Below the pieces are notes generated by a model. It ran no database searches. It was not told the origin of the DNA and saw only the letters and a list, made by a program, of their open reading frames with translations. This document shows, piece after piece, positions 50,960 through 58,031 of a stretch of DNA of 64,000 bases. Each line of letters begins with the position of its first letter. The stretch's first letter is position 1. The translations under genes and the position numbers were made by a program. Location of the stretch: contig JBAYVF010000004.1 of the NCBI GenBank assembly GCA_041674705.1, forward strand, positions 1-64,000, read 5' to 3'. Origin of the DNA: Aquincolibacterium sp041674705 (GTDB lineage: Bacteria > Omnitrophota > Omnitrophia > Omnitrophales > Aquincolibacteriaceae).

Positions 50960-51081
50960 CCCGTTAGAGATTCACGAGAAGAAATTGTGCGAGATTGATT
51001 TTTAATGAAAACATTTAAAGTGGTAGACATAGATAGCCAGACAAGCGGAAGCGCCCTAGGCGCTTCCTATCTCTAACGGGG
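50960..51081. mobile_element. MITE-like element, copy 2 (122 bp)
   Basis: The same ends as copy 1, CCCCGTTAGAGAT (50960-50972) and ATCTCTAACGGGG (51069-51081), and the same hairpin one base inside the right end, here GGAAGCGCC/GGCGCTTCC (51047-51067). The length is also 122 bp. The right end lies 5 bases before the gatC ATG, and its AACGGGG probably serves as the ribosome-binding site. The inner 75 bases do not match copy 1 by eye. Confidence 0.82.
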
Positions 51082-51086
51082 TAAAC

Positions 51087-51368
51087 ATGGAAATCAATAT
51101 CGATAGAGTTGCGGAACTTGCGCGGCTCAATCTTAAAGCCGAAGAAAAAAAGAAGCTCGAAAAAGACCTCGGGGCGATCCTCGACTACGTCAAAAAACTG
51201 GATAAGCTGGATACGTCCAAAGTCGAGCCCACGAGCCATGTCCTTAATATGGAGAACGTGTTCCGCCCTGATGAAGCCAAGTCTTCGGATGCCGCCTCAA
51301 AGGCCCTGGAACATGCCCCTCAGACCGAAGGCTCTTTCTTCAAAGTCCCCAAGATCGTGCAAAGATAA
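51087..51368 (+). CDS. gatC: Glutamyl-tRNA(Gln) amidotransferase subunit C
   Basis: A 93-residue GatC, the small scaffold of the GatCAB complex that converts Glu-tRNA(Gln) to Gln-tRNA(Gln). VAELARLNLKAEEKKKLEKDLGAILDYVKKLDKLDTS and VEPTSHVLNMENVFRPDE are family-typical. The ribosome site comes from the MITE end. gatA follows 34 bases downstream; the gap is heptad element J. A tRNA-Gln gene lies at 60.6 kb. Confidence 0.93.
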   Translation: MEINIDRVAELARLNLKAEEKKKLEKDLGAILDYVKKLDKLDTSKVEPTSHVLNMENVFRPDEAKSSDAASKALEHAPQTEGSFFKVPKIVQR

Positions 51369-51400
51369 GTGCTAAGTGATAAGTGTTAAGCGATAGGCAG
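51366..51400. repeat. Heptad element J, left arm (gatC-gatA gap)
   Basis: TAAGTGC, TAAGTGA, TAAGTGT, TAAGCGA and TAGGCAG (51366-51400), starting with the gatC stop codon. There is no complementary arm beside it; the matching arm is inside gatA at 51554-51588. Confidence 0.78.
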
Positions 51401-51402
51401 AA

Positions 51403-52836
51403 ATGAATACACCACTCCATAAACTGACAGTGAAGGAAGCGATCGGGTTCTGCCAAAAAGGCGGGGCTCAGGAGCTTGTTCATGCTTTAACCGAGAGGGC
51501 CCAAAAGTTGAATCCTCTCGTGAACGCGTTTTTGCGGTTTAGTGCTTCCGATATCAACTTACCGCTTACCGCTGAACGCTTACCCCTCGCAGGTGTTCCC
51601 GTTTCTATTAAAGACAACATCTGTATCGATGGCAGGGAAGTGACGTGCGCGTCGAAGATCCTGGCTAAGCACGTGCCTCCTTATAATGCCACCGTGATCG
51701 AGAAATTGAAGAGCGCGGGTGCGACACTTTTCGGCCAATGCAATATGGACGAATTCGCGTTCGGTTCTTCGTGCGAAACCTCGGCGTTCGGTCCGTGCAA
51801 AAATCCCTGGGACCTCACGCGCGTACCCGGAGGCTCGAGCGGTGGCTCTGCGGCTTCCGTCGCGGCAGACATGACGCTTGCGGCGCTCGGGAGTGACACC
51901 GGCGGTTCGATTCGTCAGCCCGCGGCGCTTTGCGGTGTGGTCGGCGTCAAGCCCACTTACGGCCGCGTGTCGCGCTACGGTCTTATCGCGTTCGGTTCAA
52001 GCTTTGACCAGATCGGTCCCATTACAAAAACCGTGGAAGATGCCGCCATTCTGCTGAATGTGCTGAGCGGCCACGACCCGAAAGATTCCACGTCCGCGTC
52101 TCAGTCCGTTCCTGATTTTACGCAAGCGCTCAAGCGCGATGTGAAGGGCCTCAAGATCGGCCTTCCGAAAGAGTACTTCATTGAAGGGATTGATCCCCAG
52201 ATCGAGAAAAGCGTTCGCGAAGCCGCGGAGATCTATAAGAAGCTCGGCGCCGAGATCAAGACGATCAGCTTGTCGCATACCGAACACTCGGTTGCGGTCT
52301 ACTATATTGTGGCCGTGGCGGAAGCCAGCTCGAACCTTGGACGCTTTGATGGCGTCGAGTACGGCCTGAGGGTTCCCACAAAAGATCTTCGTGAAATGTA
52401 TTTTGAAACGCGCGACCAGGGGTTCGGCCAGGAAGCCAAGCGCCGCATTCTGCTCGGCACGTTCGTGCTCTCGGCCGGTTATTATGAGGCTTATTATCTG
52501 AAGGGCCAGAAAGTCCGTACACTTATTCGGCAGGATTTTGAGAAGGCGTTCAAGGAAGTGGACGTGATCTTGTCGCCCACCTCGCCCACGGCGGCGTTCA
52601 AGATCGGCGAAAAGTCCGCAGACCCGATCGCCATGTACCTTTCCGATATCTTTACGATCCCCGCGAACCTGGCCGGCATTCCCGCGATGTCGGTTCCGTG
52701 CGGTTTTACAAGCGGCGGTCTTCCCATAGGCTTGCAGCTTATGGCCAGGCCCTTTGACGAATCCACCATGCTCCGCGCGGCTTACGCTTTCGAGCAGGAA
52801 ACCGGCATCTATAAAAAGAAACCGAAGTTAGACTAG
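51403..52836 (+). CDS. gatA: Glutamyl-tRNA(Gln) amidotransferase subunit A
   Basis: A 477-residue amidase. The catalytic triad K70 (SIKDN), S145 (GGSSGGS) and S169 (DTGGS) is intact. The spacing between K70, S145 and S169 equals that of known GatA (79, 154, 178), so the difference of nine residues lies before the lysine. There, residues 51-62 (INLPLTAERLPL) are encoded by a heptad repeat arm and replace the helix found in other GatA proteins. The start codon follows heptad arm J by 2 bases, with no clear ribosome site. The stop is in element K. Confidence 0.95.
   Translation: MNTPLHKLTVKEAIGFCQKGGAQELVHALTERAQKLNPLVNAFLRFSASDINLPLTAERLPLAGVPVSIKDNICIDGREVTCASKILAKHVPPYNATVIEKLKSAGATLFGQCNMDEFAFGSSCETSAFGPCKNPWDLTRVPGGSSGGSAASVAADMTLAALGSDTGGSIRQPAALCGVVGVKPTYGRVSRYGLIAFGSSFDQIGPITKTVEDAAILLNVLSGHDPKDSTSASQSVPDFTQALKRDVKGLKIGLPKEYFIEGIDPQIEKSVREAAEIYKKLGAEIKTISLSHTEHSVAVYYIVAVAEASSNLGRFDGVEYGLRVPTKDLREMYFETRDQGFGQEAKRRILLGTFVLSAGYYEAYYLKGQKVRTLIRQDFEKAFKEVDVILSPTSPTAAFKIGEKSADPIAMYLSDIFTIPANLAGIPAMSVPCGFTSGGLPIGLQLMARPFDESTMLRAAYAFEQETGIYKKKPKLD
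51554..51588. repeat. Heptad element J, right arm inside gatA
   Basis: Units ACCGCTT, ACCGCTG, AACGCTT and ACCCCTC (51561-51588) after TCAACTT are in 7-bp period. Read on the other strand they give TAAGCGG-like words that match the left arm at 51366-51400. The arm lies in frame and encodes GatA residues 51-62. Confidence 0.7.
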
Positions 52837-52857
52837 AGACTACAGACCAGAGACGAC
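52830..52857. repeat. Heptad element K (single arm)
   Basis: AGACTAG, AGACTAC, AGACCAG and AGACGAC (52830-52857). The gatA stop TAG is in the first unit. No complementary arm is visible. The next gene starts 5 bases after. Confidence 0.7.
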
Positions 52858-52861
52858 AGCG

Positions 52862-53077
52862 ATGACGAATAATTTGCATCATGCAGCTAAAAAGTATGTC
52901 GAAGTGATCGAGAAGATTGAAAGAACCACCAATCCCAAAGAGTTGCAGGAACTTGAGGAGAAGCGGGTGGACCTGCACTGGAAGTTTATCGATCTGCTCA
53001 AAAAGCAGGGGATCAAATATAAAGACAGAGATCACGCAACCCGGATTGCCATACGGATTGCGCACGGAGAGTTATGA
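52862..53077 (+). CDS. Small helical protein between gatA and the island
   Basis: A 71-residue, highly charged protein, mostly helical: KYVEVIEKIERTTNPKELQELEEKRVDLHWKFIDLLKKQGI (positions about 11-51). No family recognised. It overlaps the next small gene by 4 bases (ATGA), and host-like base composition suggests it belongs to the gat operon rather than the AT-rich insert. Confidence 0.6.
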   Translation: MTNNLHHAAKKYVEVIEKIERTTNPKELQELEEKRVDLHWKFIDLLKKQGIKYKDRDHATRIAIRIAHGEL

Positions 53078-53307
53078 CGACGCTTGAAATTGCTCGCATT
53101 TATACGGATCTGGTGAAGGCGGAGCGGGAGATTCCTGAAGCGGAGCACCAGGCCAAGGAAAAGATCAATGCTCTCCGGACCAAGTATCACGAGATCCTGA
53201 TGGCAAAGATGCGGGAAGAACGGATCGATTTCTCCGATCGCTTCGACGCCGCAGCCAAGGCTTTCGATCTTGTTCGCGAAGAAGATTCAAAGTACGGTGG
53301 TAGGTAG
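53074..53307 (+). CDS. Small helical protein, coupled partner
   Basis: A 77-residue charged helical protein (DLVKAEREIPEAEHQAKEKINALRTKYHEILM at about 12-43). No family recognised. It is coupled to the gene before by ATGA and ends at the border of the palindrome cluster. The pair is probably co-expressed with gatA. Confidence 0.6.
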   Translation: MTTLEIARIYTDLVKAEREIPEAEHQAKEKINALRTKYHEILMAKMREERIDFSDRFDAAAKAFDLVREEDSKYGGR

Positions 53308-53320
53308 TTGCAGAGCATTT

Positions 53321-53521
53321 GTGCGGCGCCGCACGAATTGGAAATGAATTAGCTCGACGTCGAGCTTATTGAGATCAGGCTGGCAAGGCGGTTCGGGCAG
53401 TCGGGGGCCTTATATCGTATATGATATACCTGCCTGCCGGCAGGCGGCAAAACAGTCGGCGCCGACTGTTTTGGCCAATAGTGTGGGGGAGCTAACCCCT
53501 CCCCACCGGACGCCGTCCGGT
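53321..53521. repeat. Cluster of perfect palindromes before the HEPN gene
   Basis: Within 201 bases stand GTGCGGCGCCGCAC (53321-53334), AGCTCGACGTCGAGCT (53351-53366), GCCTGCCGGCAGGC (53432-53445), a 26-bp perfect palindrome (53448-53473, centred on GGC-GCC) and ACCGGACG-C-CGTCCGGT (53505-53521). A weaker TATATC/GATATA and a GTGGGG/CCCCAC stem lie among them. The cluster marks the left edge of the AT-rich insert and has no coding frame. Confidence 0.85.
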
Positions 53522-53539
53522 TGACAAGAATGGAGAGAG

Positions 53540-54106
53540 ATGAAGAAAGAGCCATTTGTGCCAAGCTTAGGCTCTGATGTAATTAAGAAGTTTTGTCAGT
53601 TGTGTGATTGGGCGTATCAATCATGGCTAATGCAACGGACTCTTTTTGATGATAACCCTAATCTTTATGTTCTGGAAAAGGATAGTTTTCAGAGATTTTT
53701 TAGTCTTCTTAATAATGTTACGCTCGAATATGCCCTTCAGCAGCTCATAAAGCTTCATGATCCGGCAATTATGAATGGCAAGATTAATCTGACGATTAAT
53801 TGCATAGTCCAATATGGCGACTGGGAAAAGAAGGTGAGGACGGATTTAAAAAGTCTTAGCGACGAGTTAGAGTTATTAGCCGGATGCCTGAGAGCGGCGA
53901 GGAATAAAGTTCTTTCTCATAACGATTTTCTGGCGTGCATGGAAAATGTGCCGATCGGTTGTTTTGAGGAAAACAAAGATAGGGATTATTTTGATAAGCT
54001 CCAAGAATTTGTAAATATTGTTCATGATAAAACGATCGGCGGGCCTTATCCTTTTGATAGTTTGGTGCAAAGTTACACCCGCGAATTTTTGAGTGCGCTG
54101 AAATAG
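53540..54106 (+). CDS. HEPN-domain protein, AbiU2-like
   Basis: A 188-residue helical protein. AARNKVLSHNDF (about 126-137) holds the HEPN motif R-x5-H, here R128 and H134, followed by Asp, as in the AbiU2 group of abortive-infection proteins. VTLEYALQQLIKLHDPA before it fits the same fold. HEPN proteins are often RNases of toxin-antitoxin or phage-defence systems. GGAGAG lies before the ATG. The gene is AT-rich compared with gatA and gatB. It is followed by an unknown gene 42 bases on. Confidence 0.65.
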   Translation: MKKEPFVPSLGSDVIKKFCQLCDWAYQSWLMQRTLFDDNPNLYVLEKDSFQRFFSLLNNVTLEYALQQLIKLHDPAIMNGKINLTINCIVQYGDWEKKVRTDLKSLSDELELLAGCLRAARNKVLSHNDFLACMENVPIGCFEENKDRDYFDKLQEFVNIVHDKTIGGPYPFDSLVQSYTREFLSALK

Positions 54107-54148
54107 CATTAGTAACTGCGGCTATTCCTGTGCGCTAAAGTAATCAAA

Positions 54149-54712
54149 ATGATTCAAAGGGGAAGCCTGGTGGACGACAAATTGTTGAATGACATAGCAA
54201 AAAGCTTTGTTGTGACGGCGCTTAGCTATACCAACCAGAACTGGCGGACATTTTGTCAGTCTTGGAGCAAGGCGTTGAAGGCTGATTTGTCAGGAGACGC
54301 TGAGGCTAAACTAGAATTTTCGATGGCCATTATCGGGTTGGGCTTGTCACGCATTAAACGAGATTCTTTGGAAAATACTGCATCGCGTGAAGTTGGCAAG
54401 GTGCAGGCTGAGAAGATTAGAGATTATTTGAGGGTGATGTCGGGCAACTTAGGTGATGAGCCATGGGAAAAGGCAATGAAGTATCATAATGCTTATGAAA
54501 ATTGTCCCAATTTCGATTCGAGATTTGATAAACCTCCTTTTGAAAGCCGCGTGGAAGCAATAGCCGTGGTTTTATTCGATTCTTTTAAAATAGCGCATCT
54601 TATTAAAATAGGAGGTCGCATCTCTTACGAACCTCTTACGCTTATGATGCTTGCTGGTACAGTTTTGGCAGCTTACCAAGACTGTAAAAACACATTTCAG
54701 AGTTTATTATGA
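54149..54712 (+). CDS. Unknown partner protein of the HEPN island
   Basis: A 187-residue, mostly helical protein of no recognised family, without Cys motifs or a nuclease signature. It could be a partner or inhibitor of the HEPN protein, but no sequence evidence shows this. A GTG at 54170 with AAGGGG before it is an alternative start. Its stop TGA overlaps the ATG of the truncated gatB copy at 54709, so the island is translationally joined to gatB. Base composition is AT-rich. Confidence 0.6.
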   Translation: MIQRGSLVDDKLLNDIAKSFVVTALSYTNQNWRTFCQSWSKALKADLSGDAEAKLEFSMAIIGLGLSRIKRDSLENTASREVGKVQAEKIRDYLRVMSGNLGDEPWEKAMKYHNAYENCPNFDSRFDKPPFESRVEAIAVVLFDSFKIAHLIKIGGRISYEPLTLMMLAGTVLAAYQDCKNTFQSLL

Positions 54713-54840
54713 ACTACGAACCTGTGATCGGACTTGAGGTCCACGTACAGCTGAAAACAAAGAGCAAGCTGTTTTGTTCGTGCTTCCGCCACACAGCGCG
54801 GCGGACAGGCGACGGAATTCGGTTAAGGAATGAATTATGA
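54709..54840 (+). pseudogene. Truncated copy of the gatB 5' end (gatB')
   Basis: The first 25 codons encode the same sequence as real GatB with one Lys/Arg difference, up to KLFCSC. Then the frame runs into unrelated sequence and stops at 54838-54840. Of these 25 codons, 18 differ synonymously from the functional gatB. The fragment has 35 G+C in 75 bases, against 27 in the functional copy. It starts in ATGA overlap with the island gene and ends in ATGA overlap with gatB. It looks like the original host gatB start, left behind by an insertion. Confidence 0.85.
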
Positions 54841-56288
54841 ATTATGAGCCCGTGATAGGTTTGGAAGTGCATGTTCAATTGAAGACAAGATCAAAGTTGT
54901 TTTGTTCTTGTTCCACCACTTTTGGCGAGGAAGGTAATAAGAATACATGCCCCGTGTGTCTCGGCTGGCCGGGGTCATTGCCGGTACTGAACGAAGCGGC
55001 GCTGAAACTCGGGATTCGGGTGGGGCTTGCGCTTAATTGCAAGATCGCCGAGCGGCTCAAGTTCGACCGGAAGAATTATTTTTATCCGGATCTTCCCAAA
55101 GCCTACCAGATCTCGCAATTCGATATGCCGGTGAACGGCCGCGGCGAACTTCTCATCGAAACAAAAGATGCGGAAGGAAAAATGATCGAGCGAAAGATCG
55201 GGATTACTCGTGCGCACCTGGAAGAAGATGCCGGGAAGCTTCTGCATGAAGGCATCGCGGACGGCAGTCTCGTGGACTACAACCGCGGCGGTATCCCGCT
55301 TCTTGAGATCGTCTCCGAACCGGATCTCGGAAGCCCGCAAGAGGCGCATGACTATCTCACCGCGCTCAAGGCCATCCTTCAATATGTGGAAGTGAGCGAC
55401 TGCGATATGGAAAAGGGGAGCCTTCGCTGCGACGCGAACGTGTCGGTGCGGCCCGTGAGCCAGGAAAAACTCGGGACCAAGGTCGAGATCAAGAACCTGA
55501 ACTCGTTCAAGATGGTGGCGCGAGCGATCCAGTACGAGATCGAACGGCAGACGGAAGCGCTTGAACGCGGGGAGGCGATCGTCCAGGAAACGCGACTTTG
55601 GAGTGACGCCGAGGGCATGACGGTTTCCATGCGTTCCAAAGAAGATGCCCACGACTACCGTTATTTTCCCGAGCCCGACCTTGTGCCTTTCACCTTGTCG
55701 CGCGAAGTCGTAGAGGCGATCCGGAAGACTTTGCCGGAATTGCCGCTTGAGCGCGCGAAGCGGTTCATCAAAGAATTCGGCATTCCGGAATATGATGCCT
55801 ATGTGCTGGTGCAGGAGAAAAAACTGGCCAACTATTTTGAATCCTGCATTCGCGAAGGCGCCGCGCCGAAGCTCGCGAGCAATTGGATCCAAAATGAACT
55901 CTTGGCGCTGCTGAATGTGAAAAACATCGCGATCGATGAGTGCCTGGTTTCGCCCCACGCGCTTGCCGGACTGATCCGGCTGGTCGAAAAAGGGATCGTA
56001 AGCGGGAAAACCGCTAAAGATGTTTTTCAGGAAATGGCGGCGACCGGTAAAACGGCGGACGTAATCGTTAAAGAAAAAGGCCTCACGCAGGTTTCGGATA
56101 CCGGGCTCATTGAAAAAGCCGTTGAAAAAGCGATCGCCGCGAATCCCACGGCCGTCGCGGAATTCAAGGCCGGCAAACAAAAAGCCCTCGGCGCGCTGGT
56201 GGGTGCCGTTATGAAAGAAACCGGCGGCAAGGCGAATCCGAAAGTGGTTAATGAAATTCTCATTAACAAGCTGGGGACTCGTAGCTAG
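54837..56288 (+). CDS. gatB: Glutamyl-tRNA(Gln) amidotransferase subunit B
   Basis: A 483-residue GatB, the kinase and tRNA-binding subunit. YEPVIGLEVHVQLKTRSKLFCSC and CPVCLGWPGSLPVLN hold the four zinc-type Cys (23, 25, 38, 41). FDRKNYFYPDLPKAYQISQF, DYNRGGIPLLEIVSEPD and SLRCDANVSVRP are conserved, and the C-terminal Yqey-like tail domain is present. About the first 40 codons are AT-rich and recoded compared with the truncated copy upstream; beyond that, codon use is host-like. It starts within the stop of gatB'. The stop lies in heptad element L. Confidence 0.96.
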   Translation: MNYEPVIGLEVHVQLKTRSKLFCSCSTTFGEEGNKNTCPVCLGWPGSLPVLNEAALKLGIRVGLALNCKIAERLKFDRKNYFYPDLPKAYQISQFDMPVNGRGELLIETKDAEGKMIERKIGITRAHLEEDAGKLLHEGIADGSLVDYNRGGIPLLEIVSEPDLGSPQEAHDYLTALKAILQYVEVSDCDMEKGSLRCDANVSVRPVSQEKLGTKVEIKNLNSFKMVARAIQYEIERQTEALERGEAIVQETRLWSDAEGMTVSMRSKEDAHDYRYFPEPDLVPFTLSREVVEAIRKTLPELPLERAKRFIKEFGIPEYDAYVLVQEKKLANYFESCIREGAAPKLASNWIQNELLALLNVKNIAIDECLVSPHALAGLIRLVEKGIVSGKTAKDVFQEMAATGKTADVIVKEKGLTQVSDTGLIEKAVEKAIAANPTAVAEFKAGKQKALGALVGAVMKETGGKANPKVVNEILINKLGTRS

Positions 56289-56387
56289 GGACTCGCACCT
56301 CGTGAAAAAAACTACTCGTACCTCGTACCTCGTATCTCGGGACTCGAAAAAACGAGGAACTAGTCCCGAGTCCCGAGTCCCGCTCTA
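56274..56387. repeat. Heptad foldback element L (gatB-tsaD junction)
   Basis: CTCG recurs at 56278, 56292 and 56299, and again at 56315, 56322, 56329, 56336 and 56343, all spaced by 7 or 14 within a run. The complement CGAG recurs at 56353, 56367 and 56374. The gatB stop is in the left end. The best tsaD start codon, GTG 56302, is in the middle, so the N-terminus of TsaD is encoded by the element. Confidence 0.85.
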
Positions 56388-57390
56388 CACCTTGGGGGTA
56401 GAAACTTCCTGCGACGAAACGTCGTGTTCGGTGCTGAAAGGCAAAGACACGATCCTCTCCAACGTGGTTTCCTCCAGTCTTTTCCGGCACAAGAAATTCG
56501 GCGGCGTGGTGCCCGAGATCGCGTCCCGGCACTGCATGGAACAGATCCAGTGCGTGTTCGAAGAAGCACTTCGACAGGCTCAGTGCAAGGCGCAGGATTT
56601 AGATCTGATCGCGGTCACGCAGGGCCCGGGTCTTATCGGTTCGCTTCTCGTGGGAGTCTCCTTCGCAAAGTCGTTGGCCTATCAACTTGGAATTCCCATC
56701 GTGGGTGTGAACCATATGGAAGCGCATCTCGTCGCGAATTTTTTCGGGACTCCGGAACCCAAACGCTATATCGGGCTCCTTGTTTCCGGCGGGCATACGA
56801 TGCTCACGTTCTGCGAAAAAGGGAAGATCCATATTCTTGGCGAGACGGTGGATGACGCGGTCGGCGAAGCATACGACAAAGTCGCGAAGATCATGGGTTT
56901 GAGTTATCCGGGCGGGCCTATCCTTGATAAACTTGCGAAAGAGGGGAACCCGTGCGCTTTTCATTTTACCAGGCCGAAGCAGGACGAGCGTTTCAACTTC
57001 AGTTTCAGCGGCGTGAAAACGGCCGTGCTTTATCAATTTCAGGATCCGAAAACGGGGAAGCCGAATCCAGCGGCGCCTTCGGTGAAAGATATGGCGGCGA
57101 GTTTTCAGCACGCGGTGATCGGATGGCTTGTGGAAAAAGCGCTCGACGCGGCGGAATTTAAAAAGGCTTTCGACATCGTGGTGGGCGGCGGCGTGAGCGC
57201 GAATTCTTATTTGCGGGAGAAGCTCACGCGGGACGGCGCCGCAAAAGGCATCAAGGTCTGGTTCCCGCCGTTCGTGCTGTCGACCGACAACGCAGCCATG
57301 ATCGCACGCCGGGGTTTTGAGCTTTTTAAACGAGGCTGTTGTTCTCCGCTCAAGATGACGGGAAATCCCGCTTTAGCTTTGGGCCGCTGA
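56302..57390 (+). CDS. tsaD: tRNA threonylcarbamoyladenosine transferase TsaD
   Basis: A 362-residue TsaD (Kae1/Gcp family), which attaches the threonylcarbamoyl group to A37 of ANN-decoding tRNAs. GVETSCDETSC opens the conserved part, and NHMEAHL holds the metal His residues; SGGHTML and GVKTAVLYQF follow. GTG 56302 gives about 30 extra residues made by heptad element L before LGVETSCDE. The TTG at 56392 would remove nearly the whole first strand. No ATG lies in between. No tsaB or tsaE gene is in the window. Confidence 0.93.
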   Translation: MKKTTRTSYLVSRDSKKRGTSPESRVPLYTLGVETSCDETSCSVLKGKDTILSNVVSSSLFRHKKFGGVVPEIASRHCMEQIQCVFEEALRQAQCKAQDLDLIAVTQGPGLIGSLLVGVSFAKSLAYQLGIPIVGVNHMEAHLVANFFGTPEPKRYIGLLVSGGHTMLTFCEKGKIHILGETVDDAVGEAYDKVAKIMGLSYPGGPILDKLAKEGNPCAFHFTRPKQDERFNFSFSGVKTAVLYQFQDPKTGKPNPAAPSVKDMAASFQHAVIGWLVEKALDAAEFKKAFDIVVGGGVSANSYLREKLTRDGAAKGIKVWFPPFVLSTDNAAMIARRGFELFKRGCCSPLKMTGNPALALGR

Positions 57391-57402
57391 TATTTTAAAG
57401 TC

Positions 57403-57482
57403 GTACTTGGTCGTTGGTACATAGTACTTAGAAAAACAAAAACTGTCGTTACACTAAGTACCAAGTGCTATGTACCATGTAC
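57403..57482. repeat. Heptad foldback element M
   Basis: GTACTTG, GTCGTTG, GTACATA and GTACTTA (57403-57430) face TAAGTAC, CAAGTGC, TATGTAC and CATGTAC (57455-57482). Both arms are four units long and complementary. It fills the gap between tsaD and the mgtC-like gene. Confidence 0.86.
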
Positions 57483-57500
57483 TCATCAAAGGAGGTTTTT

Positions 57501-57974
57501 ATGTGTTCTTTTATGGGCCTGACAGCGCATGACATTGAAAATTTTACACGGCTTCTAACGGCTACCGGACTCGGAGCCCTCATCGGGCTTGAGAGGGAAT
57601 ACAATGGTAAGGAAGCCGGTTTCAAGACTTATACGCTGGTCTGTCTGGGGTCGGCCCTTATGATGATCATTTCCGCGGACATTTTTTTGATCTACAGAGG
57701 CCTTGCGGTTGTGGATCCCTCGCGTATTGCGGCGCAAGTGGTGACAGGGATCGGTTTTTTGGGAGCCGGGGCGATCATTCGCGATCAGCAGGGCGTCCGG
57801 GGACTGACGACGGCGGCGGGGATCTGGGCGGTTTGCGGTATCGGTCTTGCTTGCGGTCTTGGTTTTTTTAAACCCGCCATGTTTACGACGCTCTTGGTGC
57901 TTATTGTGCTTGTCCTGTTCCAAAAATTCGAAAAGGATATTCTTCCCAAGAAGAAATCCCACCATACAATTTAA
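57501..57974 (+). CDS. MgtC/SapB-family membrane protein
   Basis: A 157-residue protein. The N-terminal membrane domain has LLTATGLGALIGLEREYNGKEAGFKTYTLVCLGSALMM, with the conserved Arg-Glu and TxxLVxxGS, then VTGIGFLGAGAIIRD and LTTAAGIWAVCGIGLACGLG. Four or five helices, without the C-terminal ACT-like domain of Salmonella MgtC, so it is the short SapB-like form. Function in Mg or membrane homeostasis is inferred from family only. AAAGGAGG before ATG 57501. Confidence 0.9.
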   Translation: MCSFMGLTAHDIENFTRLLTATGLGALIGLEREYNGKEAGFKTYTLVCLGSALMMIISADIFLIYRGLAVVDPSRIAAQVVTGIGFLGAGAIIRDQQGVRGLTTAAGIWAVCGIGLACGLGFFKPAMFTTLLVLIVLVLFQKFEKDILPKKKSHHTI

Positions 57975-57993
57975 CGGACGGATATTTCCACGA

Positions 57994-58022
57994 TTGACAC
58001 TCCGAGAGCAAAAAGCTAGAAT
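57994..58022 (+). promoter_or_regulatory. Near-consensus promoter of hisG
   Basis: TTGACA (57994-57999), 17 bases, TAGAAT (58017-58022). Transcription would start at about 58029, only a few bases before the hisG ATG at 58032, so the mRNA would be essentially leaderless. No Shine-Dalgarno sequence is seen. Confidence 0.75.
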
Positions 58023-58031
58023 CCGCTCCCT

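Noticed and set aside
54709..54840. The 43-residue gatB' frame as a functional small protein
   Set aside because: It breaks off after KLFCSC into unrelated sequence; it may still be translated for coupling, but I treat it as a remnant.
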